Program-made: the position numbers and the translations under genes
The notes under the pieces: model-generated
Database searches by the model: none
Told to the model about the DNA's origin: nothing
What the model saw: the letters and a program-made list of their open reading frames with translations, nothing else
In this document: one piece after another, positions 1-5,214 of the stretch
Layout of the letters: each line of letters opens with the position of its first letter
Numbering within the stretch: the first letter of the stretch is position 1
Source of the DNA: Hyphomicrobiales bacterium
GTDB lineage: Bacteria; Pseudomonadota; Alphaproteobacteria; Rhizobiales; Beijerinckiaceae
NCBI GenBank assembly: GCA_028290595.1
Contig: JAQGJO010000217.1
Location: 1-10,556, forward strand
Reading direction: 5' to 3'
DNA length: 10,556 nt

Positions 1-183
1 TCGGATTTCGCGGCGCAGGGCCGATTTGTCTTCATCCGCAGCGGCACACGCTGTCTGGCGCTGCTGCCGGATGGCGAACGGGATCTCGGCTCCGTGGGGC
101 CAAACGACATGATCGCGGTTTCGCGGCAAGCTGGCCCCGCCGGCCTCGTCTATCATGTCGAAGTGCATCCCCGCGCCGCGTGA
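1..183 (+). CDS. C-terminal fragment of an unrecognised protein
   Basis: Reading frame 1 is open from the first base of the window to a TGA at 181-183, giving the last 60 residues of a protein that starts upstream. The fragment contains no membrane segment and no catalytic motif I recognise. The visible stretch LLPDGERDLGSVGPNDMIAV followed by VYHVEVHPRAA looks like the beta-strand-rich end of a small globular domain. Its codon pattern matches the neighbouring genes, and the frame ends 74 bp before the DUF1499 gene on the same strand, so the two could be cotranscribed. I cannot name a family; the only claim is that it is probably a real coding tail. Confidence 0.55.
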   Translation, partial: SDFAAQGRFVFIRSGTRCLALLPDGERDLGSVGPNDMIAVSRQAGPAGLVYHVEVHPRAA

Positions 184-187
184 ACGA

Positions 188-225
188 AGCAAAACTTGCG
201 ATCCTGCGCTGAAGGTGGTTTTGCT
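188..225. repeat. Inverted repeat (8-bp arms) between two + strand genes
   Basis: The arms AGCAAAAC (188-195) and GTTTTGCT (218-225) are perfectly complementary around a 22-nt loop. It starts 5 bp after the stop of the upstream gene. There is no T-run after the second arm, so it is not a classical Rho-independent terminator. It could be an mRNA 3' end structure, an operator or chance. Confidence 0.3.
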
Positions 226-257
226 GCGCGGGTACATCAGAAACGGTCCAAGTCCGG

Positions 258-1034
258 ATGCGGCGGCTAATTCTCGAGGAACCGAATTCGGCGTCGGCCA
301 TCTGGGCCCGGCGGCTTGCCGTCTTCGCCATCGCCCTGGCGGGCATGTCGGTCGTGCTGCTGCGGACCCGCACCGCCGATGTCACCGCCGGCATGTCGGT
401 ACTTGGCGCCGCCATCTTCCTGGCCTGCGTGGCGCTGTTGCTGGCGGGCGCCGCCACCGTCGTCATCTGGCGTACCGGCGTGCGCGGCGTCGGCATTACG
501 GTGGCTGCCGTGTTCCTGGCGCTGGTCGTGCTGGCCTATCCGGGCTGGCTGGCGATCCAGGCCGTGCGCCTGCCGGTGCTCAACGATATTTCGACGGACC
601 TCAACGACCCGCCGGCCTTCTCGCGCTCGGCCCGAGCGTTGCGCGGACGCGGCGGTGTGGTGCCGCCGGAGGTGGCGCCGGAGCGGCGTCTCGACCAGCG
701 CCGGGCCTATCCCCTCATCCAGCCGATCAATATCGATCTTGAGCCGGAAGAGGTTTATCAGCTCGTGCTGCGCGCCGCAGCAGCGCTCGGCTGGCAGGTG
801 GTGGACCAGATTCCGCCAGGCGGTCGCGCCGGCATCGGCCGGGTCGATGCGGTCGCCCGGACCCTCATCATGGGATTTCCCGACGATATCACGGTGCGCA
901 TCCGACCGCTGGCGGCGCAGACGCGCATCGACATCCGCTCCGCCTCGCGCTTCGGACGCCACGACTTCGGCGCCAATGCGCAGCGCATCCAGCGCTTCAG
1001 CCAGGAAATGCAGACGCAGCTCGACGCGCGCTAG
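258..1034 (+). CDS. DUF1499 family membrane protein
   Basis: A 258-residue protein of unknown function. Three hydrophobic segments lie at about residues 18-35, 45-71 and 77-100, so the first 100 residues probably form a membrane anchor. The soluble remainder (about 112-255) fits the DUF1499 family: a DLNDPPAF-type opening, the VYQLVLRAAAALGW helix, a VDAVARTLIMGFPDDI stretch and the family hallmark SASRFGRHDFGANAQRIQRF near the end. DUF1499 proteins have no established activity. The ATG at 258 is the first start after an in-frame TGA at 210-212; its Shine-Dalgarno is poor. The stop codon TAG (1032-1034) shares its last base with a palindromic intergenic repeat. The gene converges on the histidine phosphatase gene. 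Confidence 0.88.
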   Translation: MRRLILEEPNSASAIWARRLAVFAIALAGMSVVLLRTRTADVTAGMSVLGAAIFLACVALLLAGAATVVIWRTGVRGVGITVAAVFLALVVLAYPGWLAIQAVRLPVLNDISTDLNDPPAFSRSARALRGRGGVVPPEVAPERRLDQRRAYPLIQPINIDLEPEEVYQLVLRAAAALGWQVVDQIPPGGRAGIGRVDAVARTLIMGFPDDITVRIRPLAAQTRIDIRSASRFGRHDFGANAQRIQRFSQEMQTQLDAR

Positions 1035-1080
1035 AGCATTTTCAAGCGAAGTGGATACCGGTTCGCGTGAAGAAAATGCG
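1034..1080 (+). repeat. Hyphomicrobiales-type palindromic intergenic repeat, copy 1
   Basis: The outer arms GCATTTTC (1036-1043) and GAAAATGC (1072-1079) enclose inner arms GCGAA (1046-1050) and TTCGC (1062-1066) around an AAGTGGATACCGG-like core. A nearly identical copy in opposite orientation lies at 8086-8137 (3 mismatches over the 46 bases compared). The element begins at the G of the DUF1499 stop codon and lies between two convergent genes, where its hairpin may mark both 3' ends. An A-rich stretch (1084-1095) follows. This kind of dispersed palindrome, with an AAGTGGA core, is familiar from intergenic regions of Hyphomicrobiales. Confidence 0.85.
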
Positions 1081-1095
1081 TCCAAACAAAAAAGA

Positions 1096-1692
1096 TCAAA
1101 CCCAGTTGAAGCGGCCGTTCTCGAACACGAGTACGCGGCCCTGCCAGATCTCGGCTATCGCGGCGCGATTGGTGGCGAGGCCGCCGAGCTCCGCCATCAG
1201 CACGCGGGCGACGCCGCCGTGGGAGACGACGACACAATCGCCATCCAGCGCGTTCAGCCAGGGCGCGATCCGCTCGCCGAGCATGGCATAGCTCTCACCG
1301 TCGGGCGGCACGAAGTTCCATTTGTCGCCTTCACGCTCAGCGGCAGCCTGGGGCGAATCGGCCTGGACTTCGGGCCAGGTCTTGCCTTGCCAACTGCCGA
1401 AGCTCAGCTCCATCAGCAGCGGGTCCGTCGTATAAGCTGAAGGATCGAGCTGCATCGCCGTGCGTGCGAGTTCCATGGTGCGGCGCGCCCGCGTCAGCGG
1501 CGAGGCGATATAGGCCAGCTTCGGATCGCGGATGCGCTCGAGCCCGAGAATACTGACGAGCTTGCGGCCGGCGGTGCCGGCCTGATGCAGGCCACGGGCA
1601 TTCAGAGGAATATCCTGCTGGCCCTGCAGCCGGCCTTGCGCGTTCCAGTCAGTCTCGCCATGGCGGACGAAGAACAGGCGCTCAAGCGGCAT
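1096..1692 (-). CDS. Histidine phosphatase family protein (phosphoglycerate mutase-like)
   Basis: A 198-residue, complete branch-1 histidine phosphatase. The catalytic RHGE motif is at residues 10-13 (R10, the phospho-accepting H11, G12), the second active-site arginine lies in SPLTRARRT (R68), the acid is probably E95 in LMELSFGSWQG, and the second histidine is H158 in VVVSHGG. The length and the FGSWQG signature fit the CobC/GpmB-like phosphatases rather than the longer cofactor-dependent phosphoglycerate mutase, so a true glycolytic role is unlikely; the substrate is unknown. There is no signal peptide, so it is cytosolic. It lies 41 bp downstream of fabI on the same strand and is probably cotranscribed with it, an arrangement I recall from other rhizobial genomes. 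The start is the first ATG; the Shine-Dalgarno is weak. Confidence 0.9.
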   Translation of the reverse strand: MPLERLFFVRHGETDWNAQGRLQGQQDIPLNARGLHQAGTAGRKLVSILGLERIRDPKLAYIASPLTRARRTMELARTAMQLDPSAYTTDPLLMELSFGSWQGKTWPEVQADSPQAAAEREGDKWNFVPPDGESYAMLGERIAPWLNALDGDCVVVSHGGVARVLMAELGGLATNRAAIAEIWQGRVLVFENGRFNWV

Positions 1693-1733
1693 GACGGGAC
1701 GCTTTCAACGTCGACGCAGGCCGCGGCATGTCG

Positions 1734-2570
1734 TCAATCCTTGCCGACGACGCTGATGTCGGGCGCGGCCGGATTTTTCATGCCAACGACATGATAGCCC
1801 GCATCGACATGAATGATTTCACCGGTGATGCCGCGACCCATCGGCGACAGCAGGAAGGCCGCCGTCTCGCCGACCTCTTCAATCGTCACAGTGCGGCGCA
1901 GCGGCGCGTTATATTCGTTCCACTTCAGGATATAGCGGAAGTCGCCGATGCCGGAGGCGGCGAGGGTCTTGATCGGCCCTGCCGAAATGGCATTGACGCG
2001 GATGTTCTTCTCGCCGAGATCGGCGGCCATGTAGCGCACGCTGGCCTCGAGCGCCGCCTTCGCAACACCCATGACGTTGTAATGCGGCATCCATTTTTCA
2101 GCGCCGTAATAAGTCAATGTCAGCATCGAGCCGCCATTGGTCATCAGCTTTTCGGCGCGTTGCGCCACGGCGGTGAAGGAATAACAGGAGATCAGCAGGG
2201 ATTTGGAGAAATTGCCGGCGGTCGTATCGACATAGCGGCCGGTCAACTCGTCCTTGTCGGAAAACGCGATGCAATGAACGATGAAATCCAGCGAGCCCCA
2301 TTTATCGCCGATCGCGGCGAAGACCGCATCGATCGAGGCTTCGTCCGTGACGTCACAATGTCCGGCCACGAAAGCGCCGAGACCTTCGGCCAGCGGCCGA
2401 ACGCGCTTCTCCAGCGCCTCGCCCTGAAAGGTGAAAGCCAGCTCCGCACCCGCATCGTGGGCAGCCTTGGCAATGCCCCAGGCGATCGAACGATTGTTCG
2501 CCACCCCCATGACCAGACCACGTTTGCCCGCCAAAATACCTGAACTTGAAATGATTTGCGCCTCTGCCAT
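1734..2570 (-). CDS. fabI: Enoyl-[acyl-carrier-protein] reductase (NADH), FabI
   Basis: FabI reduces trans-2-enoyl-ACP in the last step of each fatty-acid elongation cycle, in the cytosol. From the ATG at 2570 the protein has 278 residues (E. coli FabI has 262). The nucleotide-binding pattern of FabI, Gly-x5-Ser-x-Ala, is G22/S28/A30 in MGVANNRSIAWG. The catalytic residues are Y154, Y164 and K171 in TYYGAEKWMPHYNVMGVAK, with the same spacing as Y146/Y156/K163 of E. coli. The substrate-loop region NAISAGPIKTLAASGI and the closing GEIIHVDAGYH are intact. A GTG at 2580-2582, four codons upstream, is an alternative start; I prefer the ATG because rhizobial FabI proteins typically begin with Met-Ala a few residues before the Rossmann fold, and a GGA lies just upstream. 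The residue at the position of E. coli G93 is alanine (A102). It is the first gene of a pair with the phosphatase. Confidence 0.96.
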   Translation of the reverse strand: MAEAQIISSSGILAGKRGLVMGVANNRSIAWGIAKAAHDAGAELAFTFQGEALEKRVRPLAEGLGAFVAGHCDVTDEASIDAVFAAIGDKWGSLDFIVHCIAFSDKDELTGRYVDTTAGNFSKSLLISCYSFTAVAQRAEKLMTNGGSMLTLTYYGAEKWMPHYNVMGVAKAALEASVRYMAADLGEKNIRVNAISAGPIKTLAASGIGDFRYILKWNEYNAPLRRTVTIEEVGETAAFLLSPMGRGITGEIIHVDAGYHVVGMKNPAAPDISVVGKD

Positions 2571-2752
2571 CTGATCCGGCACCTGTTTTCGGCAATTTCG
2601 ACCCTTGCATGACGCAAAACGACGGCTGCCTTCACCAGCCGTTTAAGCGCTATGATTTCCCAAGGCAAGCGCGCCTATGGTCAGTATCGGACGCAAACCG
2701 GGATATAAAGCGGGGTATTAAAAGACCGCAGGTCGCCAGTTGGGCCGGCGAC

Positions 2753-2772
2753 GGCGTGCAAAGGCGTGCAAA
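2753..2772. repeat. Tandem duplication, 10-bp unit x2
   Basis: GGCGTGCAAA occurs twice in direct contact (2753-2762 and 2763-2772) with no mismatch, in the fabI/sigma intergenic region. The length is compatible with replication slippage or with adjacent protein-binding sites one helical turn apart. Confidence 0.7.
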
Positions 2773-2869
2773 GACGGCCGCGCTATCGTTTCCCAGCAAA
2801 TACGGAGCGGCACACCCGGAACCGATGCCCGGCGAGAGCGGTTCTTAAAAGTGTGGAAATGAAGTGGGT

Positions 2870-2897
2870 CAAAAACGGCTTTGCAAAAACGGCTTTG
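2870..2897. repeat. Tandem duplication, 14-bp unit x2
   Basis: CAAAAACGGCTTTG occurs twice in direct contact (2870-2883 and 2884-2897) with no mismatch. It lies about 180 bp upstream of the sigma gene and about 300 bp upstream of fabI, outside any credible coding frame. Confidence 0.8.
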
Positions 2898-3043
2898 AGG
2901 AAGACAATTTTGCGCGAGCGTCGAAGTTGCGACATTCTATTGTGCGAAAAATGCATAGCCGCCAGAGAATCCGGCGGACAACGCTTTTTCCGCAGTAAAA
3001 GACGTGACCGCCGCCGTGTCTTCGGCATAATATCGCTCGGTAG

Positions 3044-3068
3044 GGAACGCGGGCAGGTAAGGACCGTA
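3044..3068 (+). promoter_or_regulatory. Possible ECF-type promoter motif before the sigma gene
   Basis: GGAAC (3044-3048) is separated by 16 bp from CGTA (3065-3068). This is one mismatch from the GGAAC-N16/17-CGTT pattern known for alphaproteobacterial ECF (EcfG-type) promoters. If used, transcription would begin at about the GTG start codon and exclude the Shine-Dalgarno AAGGA (3059-3063), so the match may be fortuitous or give a leaderless message. Low confidence. Confidence 0.25.
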
Positions 3069-3073
3069 GCCAA

Positions 3074-3565
3074 GTGAAACGCAACATAGTTGAACGGCTG
3101 ACCGGACGGCTAAGACGATTTGCGCGTGCGCTGCATGCAGACCAGCCCGCAGGCGCGGCGGATGACCTGGTTCGGGAGACGATTGAGGCTGCGTTGACCG
3201 CACGCGACACAGTCGAGCGGGCGGACATCCGCATCTGCCTTTTCCATCACATGATCGACAAGGCCCGCGCGGCGCAGAAGGACAAGCCCGCGCCGGCCGC
3301 CACTGTGGCCGCGGACCCCGACATGCCGGACATGATTGCGGCGCTGGCGAGCCTACGGTTCGAGGAGCGCACCGCCTATCTGCTCGTGGCGCTGGAAGAG
3401 TTCGGCTACGCCGACGCCGCCACCGTCATGCGCGTGCCCTACGACGTGCTGGCGACGCGGGTGGCGCAGGCGCGCATGCGGATCGACGATTTTTTCGATG
3501 AAGCAAGCCGGCGCAGCAGTGCCACGCGCGGAACCCCGCCGGGCCATTTGCGCATCGTGAAGTGA
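3074..3565 (+). CDS. Divergent ECF-like RNA polymerase sigma factor
   Basis: A 163-residue protein with the two-domain plan of ECF sigma factors. Residues about 8-66 resemble region 2: RLRRFARALHADQ, then ADDLVRETIEAAL (the ADDLVQ.T signature) and DIRICLFHHMIDKARAA, where the usual LxxWLFxI core has lost its tryptophan. Residues about 88-138 resemble region 4: LASLRFEERTAYLLVALEEF, GYADAATVMRVP, then TRVAQARMRI; the usual G-T-V-x-S-R recognition-helix motif is degenerate. A short basic/proline-containing tail follows. The start is GTG at 3074, chosen because AAGGA (3059-3063) lies 10 bp upstream and the homologous region begins right after. The next gene, 7 bp downstream, looks like a membrane anti-sigma factor, supporting a signal-responsive sigma role. 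The degenerate motifs leave open that it no longer binds DNA conventionally. Confidence 0.75.
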   Translation: MKRNIVERLTGRLRRFARALHADQPAGAADDLVRETIEAALTARDTVERADIRICLFHHMIDKARAAQKDKPAPAATVAADPDMPDMIAALASLRFEERTAYLLVALEEFGYADAATVMRVPYDVLATRVAQARMRIDDFFDEASRRSSATRGTPPGHLRIVK

Positions 3566-3572
3566 GACTGGA

Positions 3573-4094
3573 ATGTTTTCGAGCAAACTCGTCAGCGCCG
3601 CCGAACTGAGCGCCTTTCTCGATGGCGAGACCGATCCGTCGCGGCGCGCCCTGCTGCGCGAACATCTGCGCACCTCGCCGGCCGATGCCCAGCGGCTGAC
3701 CCGCTGGCGGCAGCGCGAGGAAGCATTGCGCACCACATTCGCGCCGGCCATTCGCGAAGGCGCCGGGCCGATGGCACCGCTCGCCCGTTCGCTCGATCAG
3801 AAAGTGTTTCCGCGCGACCGCCGGCCGGAGGCCAGGGTGCTGGGCGAAAGCAGCCATCCGATCGAAGAACCGATTCGCGGTGCGATCGGCGGCGGCCTGG
3901 CCCTGGTCAACAAGCGCCAACGCCGGCAAACGCTGATCATCGCGGCTGCCGCCTTCCTTGCCGGCGCAGTCGCCATGCTGGCGGCCATTGCCCTGATCGA
4001 CGGTGTCAGCCGCTTCACGGCGCTCTATACGCCGGCGCCAGCGCAGACCAGCCAGGACAAGCCGCTAAATGACTCGCGCGCGCCCGGCTTATAG
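3573..4094 (+). CDS. Membrane-anchored anti-sigma factor, without zinc-binding motif
   Basis: A 173-residue, single-pass protein. Residues 11-53 (ELSAFLDGETDP..., REHLRTSPADAQRL..., WRQREEALR) match the N-terminal anti-sigma domain that sequesters ECF sigma factors. The H-x3-C-x2-C of the zinc-binding class is absent: H31 is present but the whole domain has no cysteine. A flexible cytosolic linker follows (about 54-115), then one transmembrane helix at about 120-144 (LIIAAAAFLAGAVAMLAAIA) and a short periplasmic tail of about 29 residues. The gene follows the sigma gene by 7 bp, so translation is probably coupled; the Shine-Dalgarno is poor. The stop TAG (4092-4094) overlaps the stop of the convergent dnaJ-like gene. 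Inference: it holds the upstream sigma factor at the membrane until an envelope signal releases it. Confidence 0.75.
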   Translation: MFSSKLVSAAELSAFLDGETDPSRRALLREHLRTSPADAQRLTRWRQREEALRTTFAPAIREGAGPMAPLARSLDQKVFPRDRRPEARVLGESSHPIEEPIRGAIGGGLALVNKRQRRQTLIIAAAAFLAGAVAMLAAIALIDGVSRFTALYTPAPAQTSQDKPLNDSRAPGL

Positions 4095-4120
4095 CCCGTT
4101 GCGCGGCTTATAGGGCTTTT
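4085..4120. repeat. Direct repeat and weak hairpin at the overlapping convergent stops
   Basis: CGGCTTATAG occurs at 4085-4094 and 4104-4113, covering the end of the anti-sigma gene and the last codons of the dnaJ-like gene. AGCCC (4093-4097) can pair with GGGCT (4113-4117), followed by a short T-run to 4120, a marginal terminator for the + strand message. Confidence 0.3.
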
Positions 4121-5030
4121 CCGCCTGCAATTTGCGCATCAGGTTTTCGAGTTCGGTGTCCGGCTTTTCCGGCAGCACGATCTTGATCACGACGAGCAGA
4201 TCGCCCGCCGGCTTGCCGCCGTTTTCCGGCAGGCCCTTGCCGCGCAGACGCATGGTGCGGCCGGAATTCGTATAAGGCGGGACGTTGATTTCGACCGCGC
4301 CGGTCAATGTCGGCGCTTCGACCTTGCCGCCCAGAACCGCTTCATAGAGCGTCAGCGGCAGTTCCAGCCGGATGTCGCGACCGTCGAGCTTGAACAGCGG
4401 ATGCGGCGCAATCTGCACCGTCAGTAGAATATCCCCGGCGGTGCCGCCGAACGGCGCGGGGCCGCCCTGCCCCTTCAGCCGGATCTGCTGACCGGCATCG
4501 ATGCCGGCGGGAATCTTGACGTCCAGCATGCGTCCGGTCGGCAGAGAGACGCGCACCTGTCCGCCCTGGACCGCGTCGGCCAGGGAAACGGTGACGACTG
4601 CATTGATATCCTCGCCACGGCGAAACGCCTGGCCGCCGCCCTTGCGGGCGCCGCCGAAAATATCGCCGAACAGGTCGGAGGGGTCGAAACCAGCGCCGGG
4701 GCGGGCGCCGCCGCCACCGCCGAATTCATATTCATAGTATTGACCCCCGCCCGGCCCCGCGCCACGGCGGGCGCCGGCCCCCGGCTGGAAGCCTTCGAAA
4801 CCGCGCGGCTTGCCCTCCGCATCAATCTCGCCACGATCGAACTGGGGACGCTTCTTGTCGTCGCCAAGGATTTCATAGGCTTGATTGATCTCGGCGAACT
4901 TGTCCTGCGCCTTGGGATCACTTCTGTTCTGGTCAGGATGAAGTTTCTTGGCCAGGCGTCGGTACGCCTTCTTAATGTCGTCCGCCGAGGCAGATTTCGA
5001 CACGCCAAGAACTGTATAAGGATCACGCAT
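4089..5030 (-). CDS. DnaJ C-terminal domain protein, CbpA-like J-protein (no zinc finger)
   Basis: A 313-residue class B Hsp40 co-chaperone, which would stimulate the ATPase of a DnaK partner in the cytosol. The J domain spans residues 1-66 (DPYTVLGVSKSASADDIKKA; HPD at 31-33; YEILGDDKKRPQFD). A Gly/Phe/Tyr-rich linker follows at about 77-138, with the runs QYYEYEFGGGGG and DPSDLFGDIFGGARKGGG. The C-terminal peptide-binding domains run from about 140 to 290 (GEDINAVVTVSLADAVQGG; LKGQG; LRGKG). There are no CxxCxGxG repeats, so it resembles CbpA, not DnaJ proper. I start at the ATG at 5030, where the J domain begins, although the frame is open for another 62 codons upstream; the extra part has no J-domain similarity. 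No dnaK or grpE is in the window. Its stop (TAA, 4091-4089) overlaps the anti-sigma stop. Confidence 0.93.
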   Translation of the reverse strand: MRDPYTVLGVSKSASADDIKKAYRRLAKKLHPDQNRSDPKAQDKFAEINQAYEILGDDKKRPQFDRGEIDAEGKPRGFEGFQPGAGARRGAGPGGGQYYEYEFGGGGGARPGAGFDPSDLFGDIFGGARKGGGQAFRRGEDINAVVTVSLADAVQGGQVRVSLPTGRMLDVKIPAGIDAGQQIRLKGQGGPAPFGGTAGDILLTVQIAPHPLFKLDGRDIRLELPLTLYEAVLGGKVEAPTLTGAVEINVPPYTNSGRTMRLRGKGLPENGGKPAGDLLVVIKIVLPEKPDTELENLMRKLQAEKPYKPRNGL

Positions 5031-5126
5031 GTATCTATGAGCCCAGTGTCGGCTCCGCCCGAAATTGGCACGGATGCCTATGTCTCGCCTGCTGATTTGG
5101 GAACAAATCACGCAATTGCAAGGCAG

Positions 5127-5150
5127 ATCGGGAAGATACACGCCCTCAAG
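5127..5150 (-). promoter_or_regulatory. Possible heat-shock (sigma-32-like) promoter for the J-protein gene
   Basis: On the minus strand CTTGAG (5150-5145) and CCCGAT (5132-5127) are 12 bp apart, resembling the CTTGAA / CCCCAT boxes of RpoH promoters with a short spacer. It lies about 97 bp upstream of the J-protein ATG within the 184-bp divergent promoter region. The match is imperfect and unsupported by other data. Confidence 0.2.
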
Positions 5151-5214
5151 GCCCAATGCTTGCTGAAATTGAAAGTCTGGGCGATGCTGTTGCCAGGACT
5201 GGAGAATCTGCTGC

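Larger units (their letters stand above)
2571..3073. other. Long intergenic region between divergent fabI and the sigma factor gene
   Basis: About 500 bp with no convincing gene. It must carry the fabI promoter (minus strand) and the promoter of the sigma gene (plus strand). The base composition is more A/T-rich than in the flanking genes, with runs such as GATATAAAG and GTATTAAAAG around 2702-2722. Two perfect tandem duplications lie here (2753-2772 and 2870-2897). The open frames in it encode arginine-rich, low-complexity peptides without recognisable domains and without good ribosome binding sites. A weak 5-bp hairpin (CCGCC 2959-2963, GGCGG 2973-2977) followed by TTTTT (2984-2988) is also present. 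No tRNA or known riboswitch is recognisable. Confidence 0.6.

Noticed and set aside
316..1440. 374-codon + strand open frame
   Set aside because: It overlaps the DUF1499 gene in another frame and then runs antisense through the phosphatase gene. Its residues FSSEVDTGSREENA are simply the translation of the palindromic repeat, and the rest is Arg/Ser/Cys-rich noise typical of high-GC shadow frames.
1728..2543. 271-codon + strand open frame antisense to fabI
   Set aside because: It mirrors fabI codon by codon in a high-GC gene, and the protein has no recognisable domain.
2766..3077. 103-codon + strand frame in the fabI/sigma spacer
   Set aside because: Arg-rich low-complexity product spanning the 14-bp tandem repeat, with no clear ribosome binding site or domain; it ends inside the sigma start.
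2869..3234. 121-codon minus strand frame
   Set aside because: Runs antisense into the sigma gene and the spacer; composition is like noise, and no family is recognisable.
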